Numbered from the stretch's first letter, positions 26,621 through 36,693 are shown. The stretch is 64,000 nt of DNA from Hyphomicrobiales bacterium (GCA_900473185.1 UCKU01000002.1:43926-107925), one strand, 5' to 3'. The notes: generated by a model from the sequence alone, not told the origin. Numbers and translations: made by a program.

Positions 26621-27292
26621 ATGCTGGTCAAAGATGTAATGACGACAAAGGTCGTCGGACTATCACCTGACCATAGCGTTCGGCATGCAGCCAAGCTGAT
26701 GTCCGATCAGCACGTAAGCGGCGTTCCTGTCGTTGACGATGAGGGGCGCTTGCTGGGCGTCATCAGCGAGGGCGATCTGATCCGCCGAACGGAACTGTCA
26801 AGCGGCGCATTCGTACTGAAGGCGGACATGGGAGTTGGCGCCGATGAGAGAGCGAACGCCTTTGTCAAGCGATGCGGCTGGAGAGTGGGTGACGTCATGA
26901 CGCCCGATCCTGTAACAATCGACGAGGATGCCCCCCTTTCACGTGTCGCCAGCCTCATGCAGGACCATGGCATCAAGCGCATTCCGGTTCTACGGGACGG
27001 TAAACTGGTCGGCATCGTCAGCCGCGCCGATCTCCTGCAGGTAATTTACTCGGCAAAACCAGACGACACAGCAGCTGGGGACGAAGCCATTCGCCGCAGC
27101 ATTCTTGCTCGGCTCGGTGAAAATACCGGCCTGGAAGGATTGGACGTGTCCGTCACGGTCACTGATGGGATCGTTCATTTTTGGGGCAACGTCGAGACGG
27201 CGGCTTGCCGCAAGGCCGCGCGGATTCTGGCGGAGGGCGTCAACGGTGTCCGCGGCGTGGTGGAGCATTTCCCGGAATCTCCTCCTCAATAA
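26621..27292 (+). CDS. CBS-pair and BON domain protein
   Basis: This 223-residue cytoplasmic protein has two CBS motifs (MLVKDVMTTKVVGLSPDHSVRHAAKLM...GVPVVDDEGRLLGVISEGDL and VGDVMTPDPVTIDEDAPLSRVASLM...IPVLRDGKLVGIVSRADLL), which usually bind adenine nucleotides. A C-terminal BON-like domain follows (ILARLGENTGLEGLDVSVTVTDGIVHFWGNVETAACRKAARILAEGVNGVRGV), linked to membrane or lipid contact. ATG 26621 follows GGAG by ten bases. Such proteins are often stress- or low-oxygen-induced; the phosphoketolase gene begins 87 nt downstream, so a regulatory link to energy state is plausible. Confidence 0.88.
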   Translation: MLVKDVMTTKVVGLSPDHSVRHAAKLMSDQHVSGVPVVDDEGRLLGVISEGDLIRRTELSSGAFVLKADMGVGADERANAFVKRCGWRVGDVMTPDPVTIDEDAPLSRVASLMQDHGIKRIPVLRDGKLVGIVSRADLLQVIYSAKPDDTAAGDEAIRRSILARLGENTGLEGLDVSVTVTDGIVHFWGNVETAACRKAARILAEGVNGVRGVVEHFPESPPQ

Positions 27293-27379
27293 TACCGCAG
27301 CGCCGACATGAGACTGCACCGGCCTTCATCAAAAGGGCCTCACGAGATTCAGCAATGTCATTTTGATTGGGAGGCTCAG

Positions 27380-29842
27380 ATGGTTTCGCCCGACACGGCA
27401 GTGATGAAAAAAACCGCCTCGGCAGCGTCGCATGGAAAAGCACCGCTCTCTGCCGAGGAACTCCGCCTGATGGGTGCCTACTGGCGGGCGTCGAACTATC
27501 TGTCGGTCGGGCAGATCTATCTGCTCGACAATCCCTTGCTCAAAAAACCCCTCGCACGCGCGCACATCAAGCCGCGGCTGCTCGGCCATTGGGGAACTTC
27601 GCCGGGCCTGAACATGCTCTATGTGCACCTCAACAGGGTAATCAGGCGAGACGATCTCAACATGATCTACGTGATCGGCCCCGGCCATGGCGGACCGTCG
27701 CTTGTTGCGCATGCCTATCTGGAGGGAACCTACAGCGAATTCTACCCGAATATCGGCCAGGACGAGGAGGGCATGAAACGGCTTTTCAAGCAGTTCAGCT
27801 TTCCCGGCGGCATCCCGAGCCACGTCGCTCCCGAAACACCGGGGAGCATCCATGAAGGTGGCGAACTCGGTTACGCACTCAGCCACGCCTATGGTGCAGC
27901 CTTCGATAATCCTGATCTGATCGTCGCCTGCGTCGTCGGCGACGGGGAAGCTGAAACCGGCCCTCTCGCCACGGGATGGCATGGAAACAAGTTTCTCAAT
28001 CCGGCCCGCGACGGATGTGTTCTGCCGATCCTGCATCTCAATGGCTACAAGATCGCCAATCCCTGTTTCCTTGCCCGTATCCCGCGGGAGGAATTGAAGA
28101 AGTTCTTCGAGGGCATGGGATATGCGCCTCTCTTCGTCGAAGGCCATGAGCCCGATCAGGTGCAGCAGCAGCTTGCCGCGGCCATGGACACCGCCGTCGC
28201 CACGATCAAGACGATCTGGGCGGAAGCGCGGGACAAGGGGAATGTTACCCGTCCGGCTTGGCCGATGATCGTCTTCCGAACACCGAAGGGCTGGACCTGC
28301 CCGTCGGAAATCGACGGCAAGAAATGCGAAGACTATTGGCGCTCGCACCAGGTTCCGATGGGCGATATGGACAAACCGGACCATATGAAGGTGCTTCAAC
28401 ACTGGATGAAGACCTACAGACCCGAAGAACTTTTCGACGGCGACGGAAGGCTGCGGGCTGAATTGGCTGCCTTGGCACCGACGGGACATCGCCGGATGAG
28501 TGACAATCCGCACGCAAACGGTGGTTTGTTATTACGCGATCTGAAGATGCCGGATTTCCGCGATTATGCCGTCTCGGTGCCCAAACCCGGATCGGTGACC
28601 GCAGAATCCGCTCGCGCCATGGGCAAGTTCCTGCGCGACGTGATGAAGCTGAATCTTGGCAACAAGAACTTTCGGCTATTTAGCCCCGACGAGAACAATT
28701 CCAACCGTTGGCAGGACGTGCTGGAGGTCACCGATCGTTGCTATATGGCCGAGATCTATCCCGAGGACGACCATCTTTCGCCTGACGGCCGCGTCATGGA
28801 GGTCTTAAGCGAGCATCAATGCCAGGGCTGGCTTGAAGGCTATCTGTTGACCGGGCGTCACGGCTTCTTCTCCTGCTACGAGGCGTTCATTCACATCATA
28901 GACTCGATGTTCAATCAGCACGCCAAGTGGCTGAAAGTGTGTAACCACATTCCCTGGCGGCGACCGATCGCCTCGCTGAACTACTTCCTGAGCTCGCATG
29001 TCTGGAGGCAGGATCACAATGGGTTTTCTCATCAGGATCCGGGCTTCATCGACCATGTTATCAACAAGAAGGCGGAGGTTATCCGCGTCTATCTTCCGCC
29101 GGACGCCAATACACTCCTATCCGTTACCGACCACTGTCTGCGCAGCCGCAACTATGTGAATGTGGTTGTGGCCGGCAAGCAGCCCGCGCCCCAATGGCTG
29201 ACTATGGATGAGGCCATCAAACACTGTGCCGAAGGCCTCGGCATCTGGGAATGGGCCAGCAATGACCGAGGCTCGGAACCGGATGTGGTCATGGCCTGCT
29301 GCGGCGATGTGCCGACCCTGGAAACGCTCGCTGCCGTCCAGCTGATCCGAGAGCACCTTCCCCAGGTGAAGGTGCGGGTCATCAATGTCGTCAATCTGAT
29401 GAAGCTGCAGCCGTCGAGCGAACATCCCCACGGGCTTTCGGATCCTGACTTCGATGCGTTCTTCACAAAGGATAAGCCGATCATCTTCGCATTCCACGGA
29501 TATCCCTGGTTGATCCACCGGCTGACTTATCGGCGAACCAACCATAAAAACCTGCACGTCCGAGGATATAAGGAAGAGGGAACGACCACGACACCGTTCG
29601 ACATGGTCGTTCTGAACCAGCTCGATCGCTTTCATCTCGTCGAAGACGTCATCGATCGGCTGCCGCAACTTGGCGCGCGCGCGGCCTATTTCAAGCAGGC
29701 AATCCGCGGGAGGCTGATTGAACACCGCCAATATATCGAGGCGCATGGTGATGACATGCCTGAGATCAGCAGCTGGACATGGGGTGTCAAGAGCACGGGG
29801 AAGGTGAAGGCGGCGACCTCCACGGAAGGGGACAACGCCTAG
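27380..29842 (+). CDS. xfp: Phosphoketolase (xylulose-5-/fructose-6-phosphate)
   Basis: This 820-residue thiamine-diphosphate enzyme cleaves xylulose-5-P (and perhaps fructose-6-P) with phosphate to acetyl-phosphate plus glyceraldehyde-3-P or erythrose-4-P. Recognisable segments: [81 protein letters not shown], the ThDP-binding [22 protein letters not shown], and [27 protein letters not shown] precedes the ATG at 27380. Acetate kinase or phosphotransacetylase, often beside it, is absent here. A hairpin follows the gene. Confidence 0.96.
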   Translation: MVSPDTAVMKKTASAASHGKAPLSAEELRLMGAYWRASNYLSVGQIYLLDNPLLKKPLARAHIKPRLLGHWGTSPGLNMLYVHLNRVIRRDDLNMIYVIGPGHGGPSLVAHAYLEGTYSEFYPNIGQDEEGMKRLFKQFSFPGGIPSHVAPETPGSIHEGGELGYALSHAYGAAFDNPDLIVACVVGDGEAETGPLATGWHGNKFLNPARDGCVLPILHLNGYKIANPCFLARIPREELKKFFEGMGYAPLFVEGHEPDQVQQQLAAAMDTAVATIKTIWAEARDKGNVTRPAWPMIVFRTPKGWTCPSEIDGKKCEDYWRSHQVPMGDMDKPDHMKVLQHWMKTYRPEELFDGDGRLRAELAALAPTGHRRMSDNPHANGGLLLRDLKMPDFRDYAVSVPKPGSVTAESARAMGKFLRDVMKLNLGNKNFRLFSPDENNSNRWQDVLEVTDRCYMAEIYPEDDHLSPDGRVMEVLSEHQCQGWLEGYLLTGRHGFFSCYEAFIHIIDSMFNQHAKWLKVCNHIPWRRPIASLNYFLSSHVWRQDHNGFSHQDPGFIDHVINKKAEVIRVYLPPDANTLLSVTDHCLRSRNYVNVVVAGKQPAPQWLTMDEAIKHCAEGLGIWEWASNDRGSEPDVVMACCGDVPTLETLAAVQLIREHLPQVKVRVINVVNLMKLQPSSEHPHGLSDPDFDAFFTKDKPIIFAFHGYPWLIHRLTYRRTNHKNLHVRGYKEEGTTTTPFDMVVLNQLDRFHLVEDVIDRLPQLGARAAYFKQAIRGRLIEHRQYIEAHGDDMPEISSWTWGVKSTGKVKAATSTEGDNA

Positions 29843-29868
29843 GCGAAGCGTTGCGCGTAAACGATCAT

Positions 29869-29900
29869 ACCGGAGGCGTCCGACCAGGGCCGCCTCCGGT
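29869..29900 (+). terminator. Hairpin after the phosphoketolase gene
   Basis: ACCGGAGGCG and CGCCTCCGGT form a perfect 10-bp stem with a 12-nt loop, but only a short T-poor tail follows. It may be a weak terminator or a 3'-stabilising stem between xfp and the glucoamylase-like gene. Confidence 0.5.
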
Positions 29901-29939
29901 TGTCAGGCGAAACCATCTGATCTCCTCGGTTACCCTATC

Positions 29940-31259
29940 ATGTCGGAATTACTGTCAACCGATCCCGAATTGAACCGAATGCCGACAGATGAGGACCTCG
30001 GTCGACTTCAGTTCACGACATTGCTCTACTATCTACAATGCACGAATCCGGACAACGGATTGGTCCGCGACAAGACACAGGCAGGCGCACCGGCGAGTAT
30101 CGCCGCCATCGGTATGGCTCTTGCGACCATCCCTGTCATAGTGGAGCGCGGTATCGTCATTCGTGAGTTTGCCGCCAAGATCGCCCGACGCCGGCTGGAA
30201 TTCCTGATGTCCTGCCACCAGGGACCGGAACCTGACGCGTCCGGCTACAAGGGCTTCTTCTACCATTTCCTCGACATTGAGACGGGCCGACGAGTCTGGC
30301 AGTGCGAGTTGTCGACGATCGATTCGGCTTTCCTGTTCGCCGGTGCTTTGACCGTCGCAGCTTATTTCGATGCAGACACCGAGGATGAGGCGAAGGTTCG
30401 CGCACTTGCCAAATCGCTGTACGAGCGCGTGGACTGGAATTGGGCGCGCGACCACGGGGCTACTCTCACCCATGGCTGGCGACCGGAAAGCGGATTCATT
30501 CCCTATCGGTGGCGCGGCTATGACGAAGGTCTGCTTCTTTACATTCTCGGACTTGGCTCACCGAGCCACCCTTTGCCGCTGGAAAGCTACACGGCCTATA
30601 CGGAGAGCTACGAATGGCGGAATATATTCGGTCGTGAACTGCTCTATTCCGGTCCGCTCTTTACGCATCATCTTTCACATATGTGGATCGATTTTCGCGA
30701 AATTCGCGACAATTTCATGCGCGAGCATGGCAGCGACTATTTCCAGAACAGCCGGCACGCCACTTTCGTTCAGCAGGAATACGCCATTCGCAACCCGCTG
30801 AATTTCAAAGGCTACGGCGAACATTGCTGGGGTTTCACGGCAAGCGACGGGCCTGGTTGGACCAAGCGAAATATAGACGGCATCGACAGGGAGTTCTTCG
30901 ACTATGTTGCGCGGGGCGCACCCTATGGGCCGGATGATGGAACGGTATCTCCCTGGGTGGTCGTTGCCTCGCTGCCATTTGCGCCGGAAATCGTCATCCC
31001 GACCGTGCGAAACTTTGCGCGCATGAAACTTGGCATGACGCGACTTTACGGGTTTAGACCGTCGTTCAACCAGACATATACGACTGGTGACAACAATGAC
31101 GAATGGTGGGTCAGCCCCTACCATTTCGGGATCGACCAAGGTCCCGTCGTCCTGATGATCGAAAACTATCGATCCGGCTTGCTGTGGAACATCATGCGTC
31201 GCTGCGAGCCAGTGGTGGTCGGACTAAGACGAGCGGGGTTTTCAGGCGGCTGGTTATGA
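29940..31259 (+). CDS. Glucoamylase-like (PF10091-type) protein, copy 1
   Basis: This 439-residue protein has the glucoamylase-like (alpha/alpha)6 fold known from beta-1,2-glucanases (GH144-related) and from the middle of cyclic beta-1,2-glucan synthase. Conserved segments are GYKGFFYHFLDIETG, CELSTIDSAFLFAGAL, HGWRPESGFIPYRWRGYDEG, SGPLFTHHLSHMWIDFREI, CWGFTASDGPG and FGIDQGPVVLMIENYRSG. It lacks a signal peptide, so it is probably cytoplasmic. Its closest relative in the window is the gene at 48437, with the same motif order. It lies 97 nt after xfp. Action on beta-1,2-glucan is inferred only from family and organism. Confidence 0.8.
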   Translation: MSELLSTDPELNRMPTDEDLGRLQFTTLLYYLQCTNPDNGLVRDKTQAGAPASIAAIGMALATIPVIVERGIVIREFAAKIARRRLEFLMSCHQGPEPDASGYKGFFYHFLDIETGRRVWQCELSTIDSAFLFAGALTVAAYFDADTEDEAKVRALAKSLYERVDWNWARDHGATLTHGWRPESGFIPYRWRGYDEGLLLYILGLGSPSHPLPLESYTAYTESYEWRNIFGRELLYSGPLFTHHLSHMWIDFREIRDNFMREHGSDYFQNSRHATFVQQEYAIRNPLNFKGYGEHCWGFTASDGPGWTKRNIDGIDREFFDYVARGAPYGPDDGTVSPWVVVASLPFAPEIVIPTVRNFARMKLGMTRLYGFRPSFNQTYTTGDNNDEWWVSPYHFGIDQGPVVLMIENYRSGLLWNIMRRCEPVVVGLRRAGFSGGWL

Positions 31260-31372
31260 TGGCCGTGCCGAATCCGCCCCAGTTTCCTGACGCACAACGG
31301 GCTTGTGGTGAACGACAGGACAGTGAATGTTGCAGACGACTTGGGTTTTCAAAGAACTAAGCTGCGTGACAG

Positions 31373-33061
31373 TCAGGCCTTCTGTTTTTGATCGATCCAC
31401 TTCCAGGAGCCGTCCGGACCATATTCCAGAACGGCATCGTAGGATGCGCGCGGAGCACCTGATTCGGCGAAGTTGACGCATGCGATCCTTCTTTCGGCCA
31501 AGAGCCTGAGGATTGCGACCAGAAGCTCGTGACCGAAGATGGTATCGGCTTTTTCCAGAACAATGTATGACGGAACGGCTATGATCGCGCTTGCAAGTAG
31601 GACGAGCTGTTGTTCGCGCGGCGACAGCAACGTGGGCCAGTCCTGCTCGCTGTCCAGGTCGCTGAGTGCCAAATCGCGCGCGAGGCCGAGATCCCTCAGC
31701 AAGGCGAGGATTTGGTCATCCGTTGTCTCGATCGAGCGCTCCGGCAGCGCCAGGATTTGGCGCAGAGTTCCCGGACCCGCATAGGCCCGCTGACCGAGAA
31801 ACCGCACATGTTGACGAGGGGGGATGACGATGCGCCCGGTCCCTGACGCACCAAGTCCTGCAGTAGCCCGGAACAAAGCAGTGCTCGCGGCATCGCCTTC
31901 TCCGGCAACGATCACCCGCGTATCGGCCGGGACGAGGACCGACAAATCCTTCACCAATGGCGCCCCTGTCGGCGGCGTCAGCGTCAGGCGTTCGTAGCCA
32001 AGGCTCCCCTCGGCCTCGACGAGTTCGAGACTGGAATCTGTCTGGCCGCGGATATCCTCGATCGCTTCCAAAAAGGAACTGATACGCGCCACGACGGTCG
32101 CGAAGTTCGAGATCGAGTTGAATTGTGCGACAATGAACGAGAATGCACCGACGAGCATGGCAAAGGCAGCCGCCGACTGTGTGATGACGCCAAATTCCAT
32201 GTCACCGCGCATGAACGCCGGCGCGATGATGACGACTGGAATGATCTGTATCATCCAGTTGTAGCCGGTGGCGAAGAAGCCAACATTGCGATTGATGCCA
32301 ATTATCCGCCTGAAGTTCGTGGCGAGGCTATCAAACTGCTTCAGCAGCCGATCTGCATGGCGTTGCTCCGAGCCCTCGATCATGATCGATTCTGCATTTT
32401 CCCGGACTTGGATCAGCCCGGACCGGAAGGCCGCTTCGCTGTCGAGTTGGTTATAGTTCAAGTTGATCAAAGGCCGTCCCAACACGATCATCATAAACGA
32501 TCCGAAGGCCGCGTAGATGACAGCCGTGAAGAAAAGAAGCGGACTGATCAGCCACAACACGCTCGAAAAGGTGAAGACCGTCAACACGCTGCTGAGTAGC
32601 ATGAGCAGAAAGGAGAGCGTCGTCGTTGTGAACGCTTTAACATCCTCGGCGATCCGCTGATCAGGATAGGAAACTTTACCCTGAATACCGAGCCGGTAGA
32701 AAATACCGTCGGTCATATAAACGCCGATCGCACGACGGGTGAGGTATTCTCGCCAAAGCAAAGCCAGTCGCTCTTCGGCGAAGCGGGCAATCACCGACGC
32801 GATCGTCGAGGCAGCAAAAGCGCCAGTGTAGAGGATCGCCTGGCGAACAAATTCGGCAGTCTGCCTTTCTGCGATCGCAGTCATGAAGTGCCGGCCGACG
32901 AAACTGTTGACGACATTCAGTGCACTGATACCGCCAAAAAGAATAACCAGGGAGGCGAGAAGGAACCCGGCTCGTCCACCGACATCGGATGTCATGAACA
33001 ATTTGATCGCACGGACGAACCGTGTTGCCGTCAACTTGAGCGGAATTTGCTGCTTGCCCAT
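31373..33061 (-). CDS. ABC-exporter/SbmA-BacA-like transporter with degenerate nucleotide-binding domain
   Basis: This 562-residue membrane protein has six or so hydrophobic segments of the ABC_membrane_2/SbmA type (VNSFVGRHFMTAIAERQ, RLALLWREYLTRRAIGVYM, LGRPLINLNYNQLDSEAAFR) and a C-terminal domain in the position of the ATPase. That domain keeps the overall outline but not the catalysis: Walker A is GEGDAAST near residue 386 (no GK), the signature is LSPREQQ, Walker B is IVLEKADT, and the H-loop region is VNFAES. It may therefore run on an ion gradient, like SbmA/BacA, or pair with another subunit. ATG 33061 follows GGGGGGTG. It converges with the glucoamylase-like gene. Confidence 0.8.
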   Translation of the reverse strand: MGKQQIPLKLTATRFVRAIKLFMTSDVGGRAGFLLASLVILFGGISALNVVNSFVGRHFMTAIAERQTAEFVRQAILYTGAFAASTIASVIARFAEERLALLWREYLTRRAIGVYMTDGIFYRLGIQGKVSYPDQRIAEDVKAFTTTTLSFLLMLLSSVLTVFTFSSVLWLISPLLFFTAVIYAAFGSFMMIVLGRPLINLNYNQLDSEAAFRSGLIQVRENAESIMIEGSEQRHADRLLKQFDSLATNFRRIIGINRNVGFFATGYNWMIQIIPVVIIAPAFMRGDMEFGVITQSAAAFAMLVGAFSFIVAQFNSISNFATVVARISSFLEAIEDIRGQTDSSLELVEAEGSLGYERLTLTPPTGAPLVKDLSVLVPADTRVIVAGEGDAASTALFRATAGLGASGTGRIVIPPRQHVRFLGQRAYAGPGTLRQILALPERSIETTDDQILALLRDLGLARDLALSDLDSEQDWPTLLSPREQQLVLLASAIIAVPSYIVLEKADTIFGHELLVAILRLLAERRIACVNFAESGAPRASYDAVLEYGPDGSWKWIDQKQKA

Positions 33062-33199
33062 AGTCACCCCCCAACTTGTGTTAGGACGAACTATAGCGCG
33101 AAAAACGTGCGGCAGAGAACGGCGCGCGAGCGGATGAGCGGACCTTCTCCATGGCGGTAGTGACACAGGGCAGGAGAGGCGACGCGTTGCATTTATTTG

Positions 33200-34069
33200 C
33201 TATTTTCGCGGATCAAGCAGGTCGCGCAGGCCGTCACCGAGAATGTTGAAGCCGAGTACGGTGACCATGATCGCGAGGCCCGGAAAGAGCGACATGTAGA
33301 TGTTGAGGCCGAGATAATTGCGGCCATCGCTCATCATCGCGCCCCATTCCGGAAGTGGCGGCTGTGCGCCAAGGCCGAGGAAGGACAGGCTTGCAGCCGA
33401 CAGGATGACGGTGCCTGCCGTCAGTGTCGACTGCACGATGATCGGGCCGATCGCGTTGCGCAGGATGTAATGCGTCATGATTCGATGGCGCGACACGCCG
33501 AGCGAGATCGCCGCCTCCACATAGTCCATCGCCTTGATGCCGAGCGTCAGGTTGCGGCTGAGCCGCGCATAGACCGGCACCGAGAAGATCGCGATGGCGA
33601 TCAGCAGGTTGACGAGACTGGTGCCGAGCACGCTGACAATCAGGATGGCCAGCACGATGCCTGGAAAGGCGAAGAGAATATCCATGCACCACATGATTGC
33701 CTGGTCGACGTAGCGCCCCGTCATGCCCGAGACAATGCCAAGCGGCACGCCGACCATGATGGCAAGCCCGACGCTGAGGACGACCTCCAAAAGCGAAATA
33801 CGAGCGCCGTAGAGCACCCGCGCGAAAATGTCGCGGCCGTTATCATCGGTACCGAAGGGATGTTCCCAGGAAGGCTCCAGCATAGTCGAAAGCAGATCCT
33901 GCGAATAGGGATCGGCCGAGGTGATGAGTGGCGCAAAGATCGCCATTAGCACGATAATGCCGATAAGCCCGCCGCCGATGGTAATGCCCTTATGCGTCGC
34001 AAGCCAGCGCAAGGCGCGGCGCAGGCCGCTGTTGCCGGTCGAAACCTTTTCCGCTTCGCTGATTGCCAT
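33200..34069 (-). CDS. Oligopeptide-type ABC transporter permease (DppC/GsiD family), importer 1
   Basis: This 289-residue inner-membrane permease has six predicted helices. Motifs: an N-terminal OppC_N segment ([21 protein letters not shown]), [25 protein letters not shown], and the EAA loop [27 protein letters not shown]. The C-terminal [14 protein letters not shown] is a family hallmark. Its ATG shares one base with the stop of the upstream permease gene, so translation is coupled. It is last in a minus-strand operon with no ATPase; the fused ATPase at 46341 is the likely partner. Confidence 0.93.
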   Translation of the reverse strand: MAISEAEKVSTGNSGLRRALRWLATHKGITIGGGLIGIIVLMAIFAPLITSADPYSQDLLSTMLEPSWEHPFGTDDNGRDIFARVLYGARISLLEVVLSVGLAIMVGVPLGIVSGMTGRYVDQAIMWCMDILFAFPGIVLAILIVSVLGTSLVNLLIAIAIFSVPVYARLSRNLTLGIKAMDYVEAAISLGVSRHRIMTHYILRNAIGPIIVQSTLTAGTVILSAASLSFLGLGAQPPLPEWGAMMSDGRNYLGLNIYMSLFPGLAIMVTVLGFNILGDGLRDLLDPRK

Positions 34070-34989
34070 CAGTCGAACCTTATCTTCGGATTGAGCGCTG
34101 CGATCGTCATTTCGGCCAGGAAATTCATGACGACGACACCGGTAACGGCAACGAGCGTCACACCCTGGATGACCGGATAGTCGCGATAGCGCACCGAATC
34201 GACGAGCAAGCGGCCGATGCCAGGCCAGTTGAAGACCGATTCGGTGACGACTGCGCCACCGATCAGGCTGCCGAAATTCAAGCCGACGATAGTGACGATC
34301 GGGATCAGCGCGTTTCTCAGCGCATGGCTCCAGTAGATCGAGCTGGGCGCCACACCCTTGGCTCGCGCTGTGCGGATATAATCCTGCGCCAGCACTTCGA
34401 TCATGCTGGAGCGCGTCATGCGGGCGATGACAGCCATCGGCAGTACCGCGAGTGTGATCGACGGCAGGATGAAACTCTTCCAGGAGGTGGCGCCAAGAAG
34501 CGGTAACCAACCGAGACTGACGGAGAAAGTGTTCATCGCCATCAGCGCCAGCCAGAAATTGGCAATGGAAGCGCCGGCGATGGCAAGCAACATCACGGCC
34601 TGGTCCGGCCAGCCATGTCGGTAGATCGCGCCGATCATGCCGGCCGGCACGCCGATCGCAATCGCCAGCAGATATGCGGTGATCGCAAGACCCAGCGTAA
34701 AGGGCATCCGCTCGGCGATTTCATCGACGACGGGCAGCTTCGACTTGAGGGACATGCCGAGATCGCCCCTGACGGCGCCATAGGCGAACGAACCATATTG
34801 TTCGGCGATGCTGCGATCGAGTCCCAGGCGGGCGCGCATATTATCGACCGCTTCCTGCGTGGCTTCGGGGCCGGCCATCATGCGGGCCGGATCGCCGGGA
34901 AGCGCGCGGATGGCGATGAAGATGAGCAGCGATACGCCGATCAGGATCAGCGGCAATGCGAGCAGCTTCTTGAGGATATAAGCTTTCAT
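34069..34989 (-). CDS. Oligopeptide-type ABC transporter permease (DppB/GsiC family), importer 1
   Basis: This 306-residue permease begins MKAYILKKLLALPLILIGVSLLIF and shows the DppB signature ALPGDPARMMAG. The EAA-type loop is DYIRTARAKGVAPSSIYWSHALRNALIPI, and VTESVFNWPGIGRLLVDSVRYRDYPVIQG follows, as in all family members. It overlaps the next gene by one base and lies 61 nt after the binding-protein gene. With its partner it forms the heteromeric pore. Confidence 0.93.
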   Translation of the reverse strand: MKAYILKKLLALPLILIGVSLLIFIAIRALPGDPARMMAGPEATQEAVDNMRARLGLDRSIAEQYGSFAYGAVRGDLGMSLKSKLPVVDEIAERMPFTLGLAITAYLLAIAIGVPAGMIGAIYRHGWPDQAVMLLAIAGASIANFWLALMAMNTFSVSLGWLPLLGATSWKSFILPSITLAVLPMAVIARMTRSSMIEVLAQDYIRTARAKGVAPSSIYWSHALRNALIPIVTIVGLNFGSLIGGAVVTESVFNWPGIGRLLVDSVRYRDYPVIQGVTLVAVTGVVVMNFLAEMTIAALNPKIRFD

Positions 34990-35050
34990 CGGACCGTCAT
35001 TGTCAGTGAATCAGGCGGGCGGCGCAATGCGCGGCCCGCCCGGTTACGCA

Positions 35051-36601
35051 TCAGTCCTTGGTGGCTTCCTTGACCACGACGAGGCCGCCGGGAACGACCC
35101 AGGTGCCCTTCACATTGTTGCGGGCAGCATAGAGATCCTGCGTCGTATAGAGGAGAACGTGCGGTGCCTGCTCGTTGACCTCCTTTTGGGCATCGACATA
35201 GATCGCGTTGCGCGCTTTCTCATCCAGCGTCGAAGCTGCCTTGTCGATCAATCCATCCAGCTTCGGATCGTTGAAGAAGCCGAGATTGGCGCTGGCCGGC
35301 GAAGCACTGGCCGAATGGTAGAGCGGGCGGAACTGCAGGTCGGCGCCATTGACGCCCGAAGACCAGGAGGCAATTACAGAACCCGTATTGGCGGCCGCCT
35401 TGCCGGCAGGATCGGCAAAGGCCGCCTTCGACCAGACGCCGCTTTCCATGCGCTGCACATCGAGCTTCACGCCGGCCTTCGCCCACATGGCCTGCAGCAG
35501 TTCGCCGATGCGTGCCTCGGGCTCCTGCACGATGGTCGTCATCGAGAAGCCATCAGGATAGCCGGCATCGGCGAGCAGCTTCTTCGCCTTGTCGACGTCA
35601 TAGGTGTAAGGCGCAAGCGTCTTGTCATAGCCGGGTGTGACCGGCGCCAACGGCGAATTTGCCGGCGTCGCATTGCCCTGCATGATCGCCTTGACGAGAC
35701 CGTCGCGGTCGGTCGCATAGTTCAGAGCCTGGCGCACGCGCGCATCGTCGAGCGGCTTCAGTTTAGTGTTGAGCGAAACCCAGAACACTGCCGAACCGTC
35801 TGATTTGTTGACCTTCATGTCCGGATTGGCTGCGAGCTGCTTGGCAAAGGCCGCCGGCAGCGGGTTGACGATATCGGCATCACCCGTCTGCAGCGCCATG
35901 TTCATGACCGACGGCTCGGCCGTCCAGGTCCACTTGATCTCGTCGGCACCCTTCGGCGCGCCTCCCCACCAGTCCGCGTTCTTCGTTTCCAGCACATATT
36001 CGCCGGACTTGTATTCCTGCAGCTTGTAGGGACCAGTGCCGACGGCCTTGCTGCCGATCGTGCCGGCAGCATCCGCGGTCGGGCTGACCATGAGGCAGGC
36101 GCCTGTAGTCAGCAGCGCGAGAAAGGCGGGATAAGGCTTCTTGAGCTTGAACTGGACCGTGGAGGAATCGACGGCGCTGACGCTATCGATGAAGGTCCGC
36201 AGGCGACCGCTGGCGGCAAGACCGCGCTTGGTATCGAGATGGCGGGTAAAGTTCTTCACCACGGCATCGGCATCGAAGGGCGTGCCGTCATGGAACTTCA
36301 CGCCCTGGCGCAGTTTGAAAGTCCAGACGATGCCGGCGTCATCGCTCGACCATTCCGTAGCGAGCGCCGGCCGCAGGCTCAAATCCTTGGCGCGGGAAAG
36401 CAGGCCCTCATACATCGGGTCCAGAACGGCGGCGGTAAACGTCGCCGTCTGATCACCCGGATCCATCGAGCGCGGCGCTTCTGTCTGCATGACCGTCAGC
36501 GTGGAAGCGAAAGCCGAAAACGGCGCAAACAGCGCTCCGGCGACAGCGCAGCTCAATGCGAAATGGCGAGTACTGATAAATCTCTTGCGAATGATTTCCA
36601 T
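35051..36601 (-). CDS. Family 5 extracellular solute-binding protein, importer 1
   Basis: This 516-residue periplasmic protein is of the oligopeptide-binding class. The signal peptide is ISTRHFALSCAVAGALFAPFSAFA. The class motif WTFKLRQGVKFHDGTPFDADAVVKNFTR is near residues 85-115, and VGTGPYKLQEYKSGEYVLETKNADWWGG follows. ATG 36601 is preceded by GAGGGTG; an upstream in-frame start adds 18 residues ahead of the signal and is not preferred. It is first in the minus-strand operon and divergent from the ROK regulator gene across a 138-bp control region. The ligand could be a peptide, a glutathione-like compound or an opine; sequence alone does not say. Confidence 0.92.
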   Translation of the reverse strand: MEIIRKRFISTRHFALSCAVAGALFAPFSAFASTLTVMQTEAPRSMDPGDQTATFTAAVLDPMYEGLLSRAKDLSLRPALATEWSSDDAGIVWTFKLRQGVKFHDGTPFDADAVVKNFTRHLDTKRGLAASGRLRTFIDSVSAVDSSTVQFKLKKPYPAFLALLTTGACLMVSPTADAAGTIGSKAVGTGPYKLQEYKSGEYVLETKNADWWGGAPKGADEIKWTWTAEPSVMNMALQTGDADIVNPLPAAFAKQLAANPDMKVNKSDGSAVFWVSLNTKLKPLDDARVRQALNYATDRDGLVKAIMQGNATPANSPLAPVTPGYDKTLAPYTYDVDKAKKLLADAGYPDGFSMTTIVQEPEARIGELLQAMWAKAGVKLDVQRMESGVWSKAAFADPAGKAAANTGSVIASWSSGVNGADLQFRPLYHSASASPASANLGFFNDPKLDGLIDKAASTLDEKARNAIYVDAQKEVNEQAPHVLLYTTQDLYAARNNVKGTWVVPGGLVVVKEATKD

Positions 36602-36651
36602 TGGTTCACCCTCTTGTTGATTCTTGAAACCGGCTCTCGGGTCGGCTTTGA

Positions 36652-36693
36652 TCAATTTTGTAATTTATTTTGGTTGATTGGTTCATTTTGTAA
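36652..36693. promoter_or_regulatory. Candidate operator region between importer 1 and the ROK gene
   Basis: TCAATTTTGTAA at 36652-36663 and TTCATTTTGTAA at 36682-36693 form a direct repeat exactly 30 bp apart, three helical turns. Between them ATTGGTTC at 36677-36684 is the reverse complement of the GAACCAAT half-site seen near the GntR gene. The segment is AT-rich, lies between divergent genes, and is well placed for ROK and GntR binding. Confidence 0.45.
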
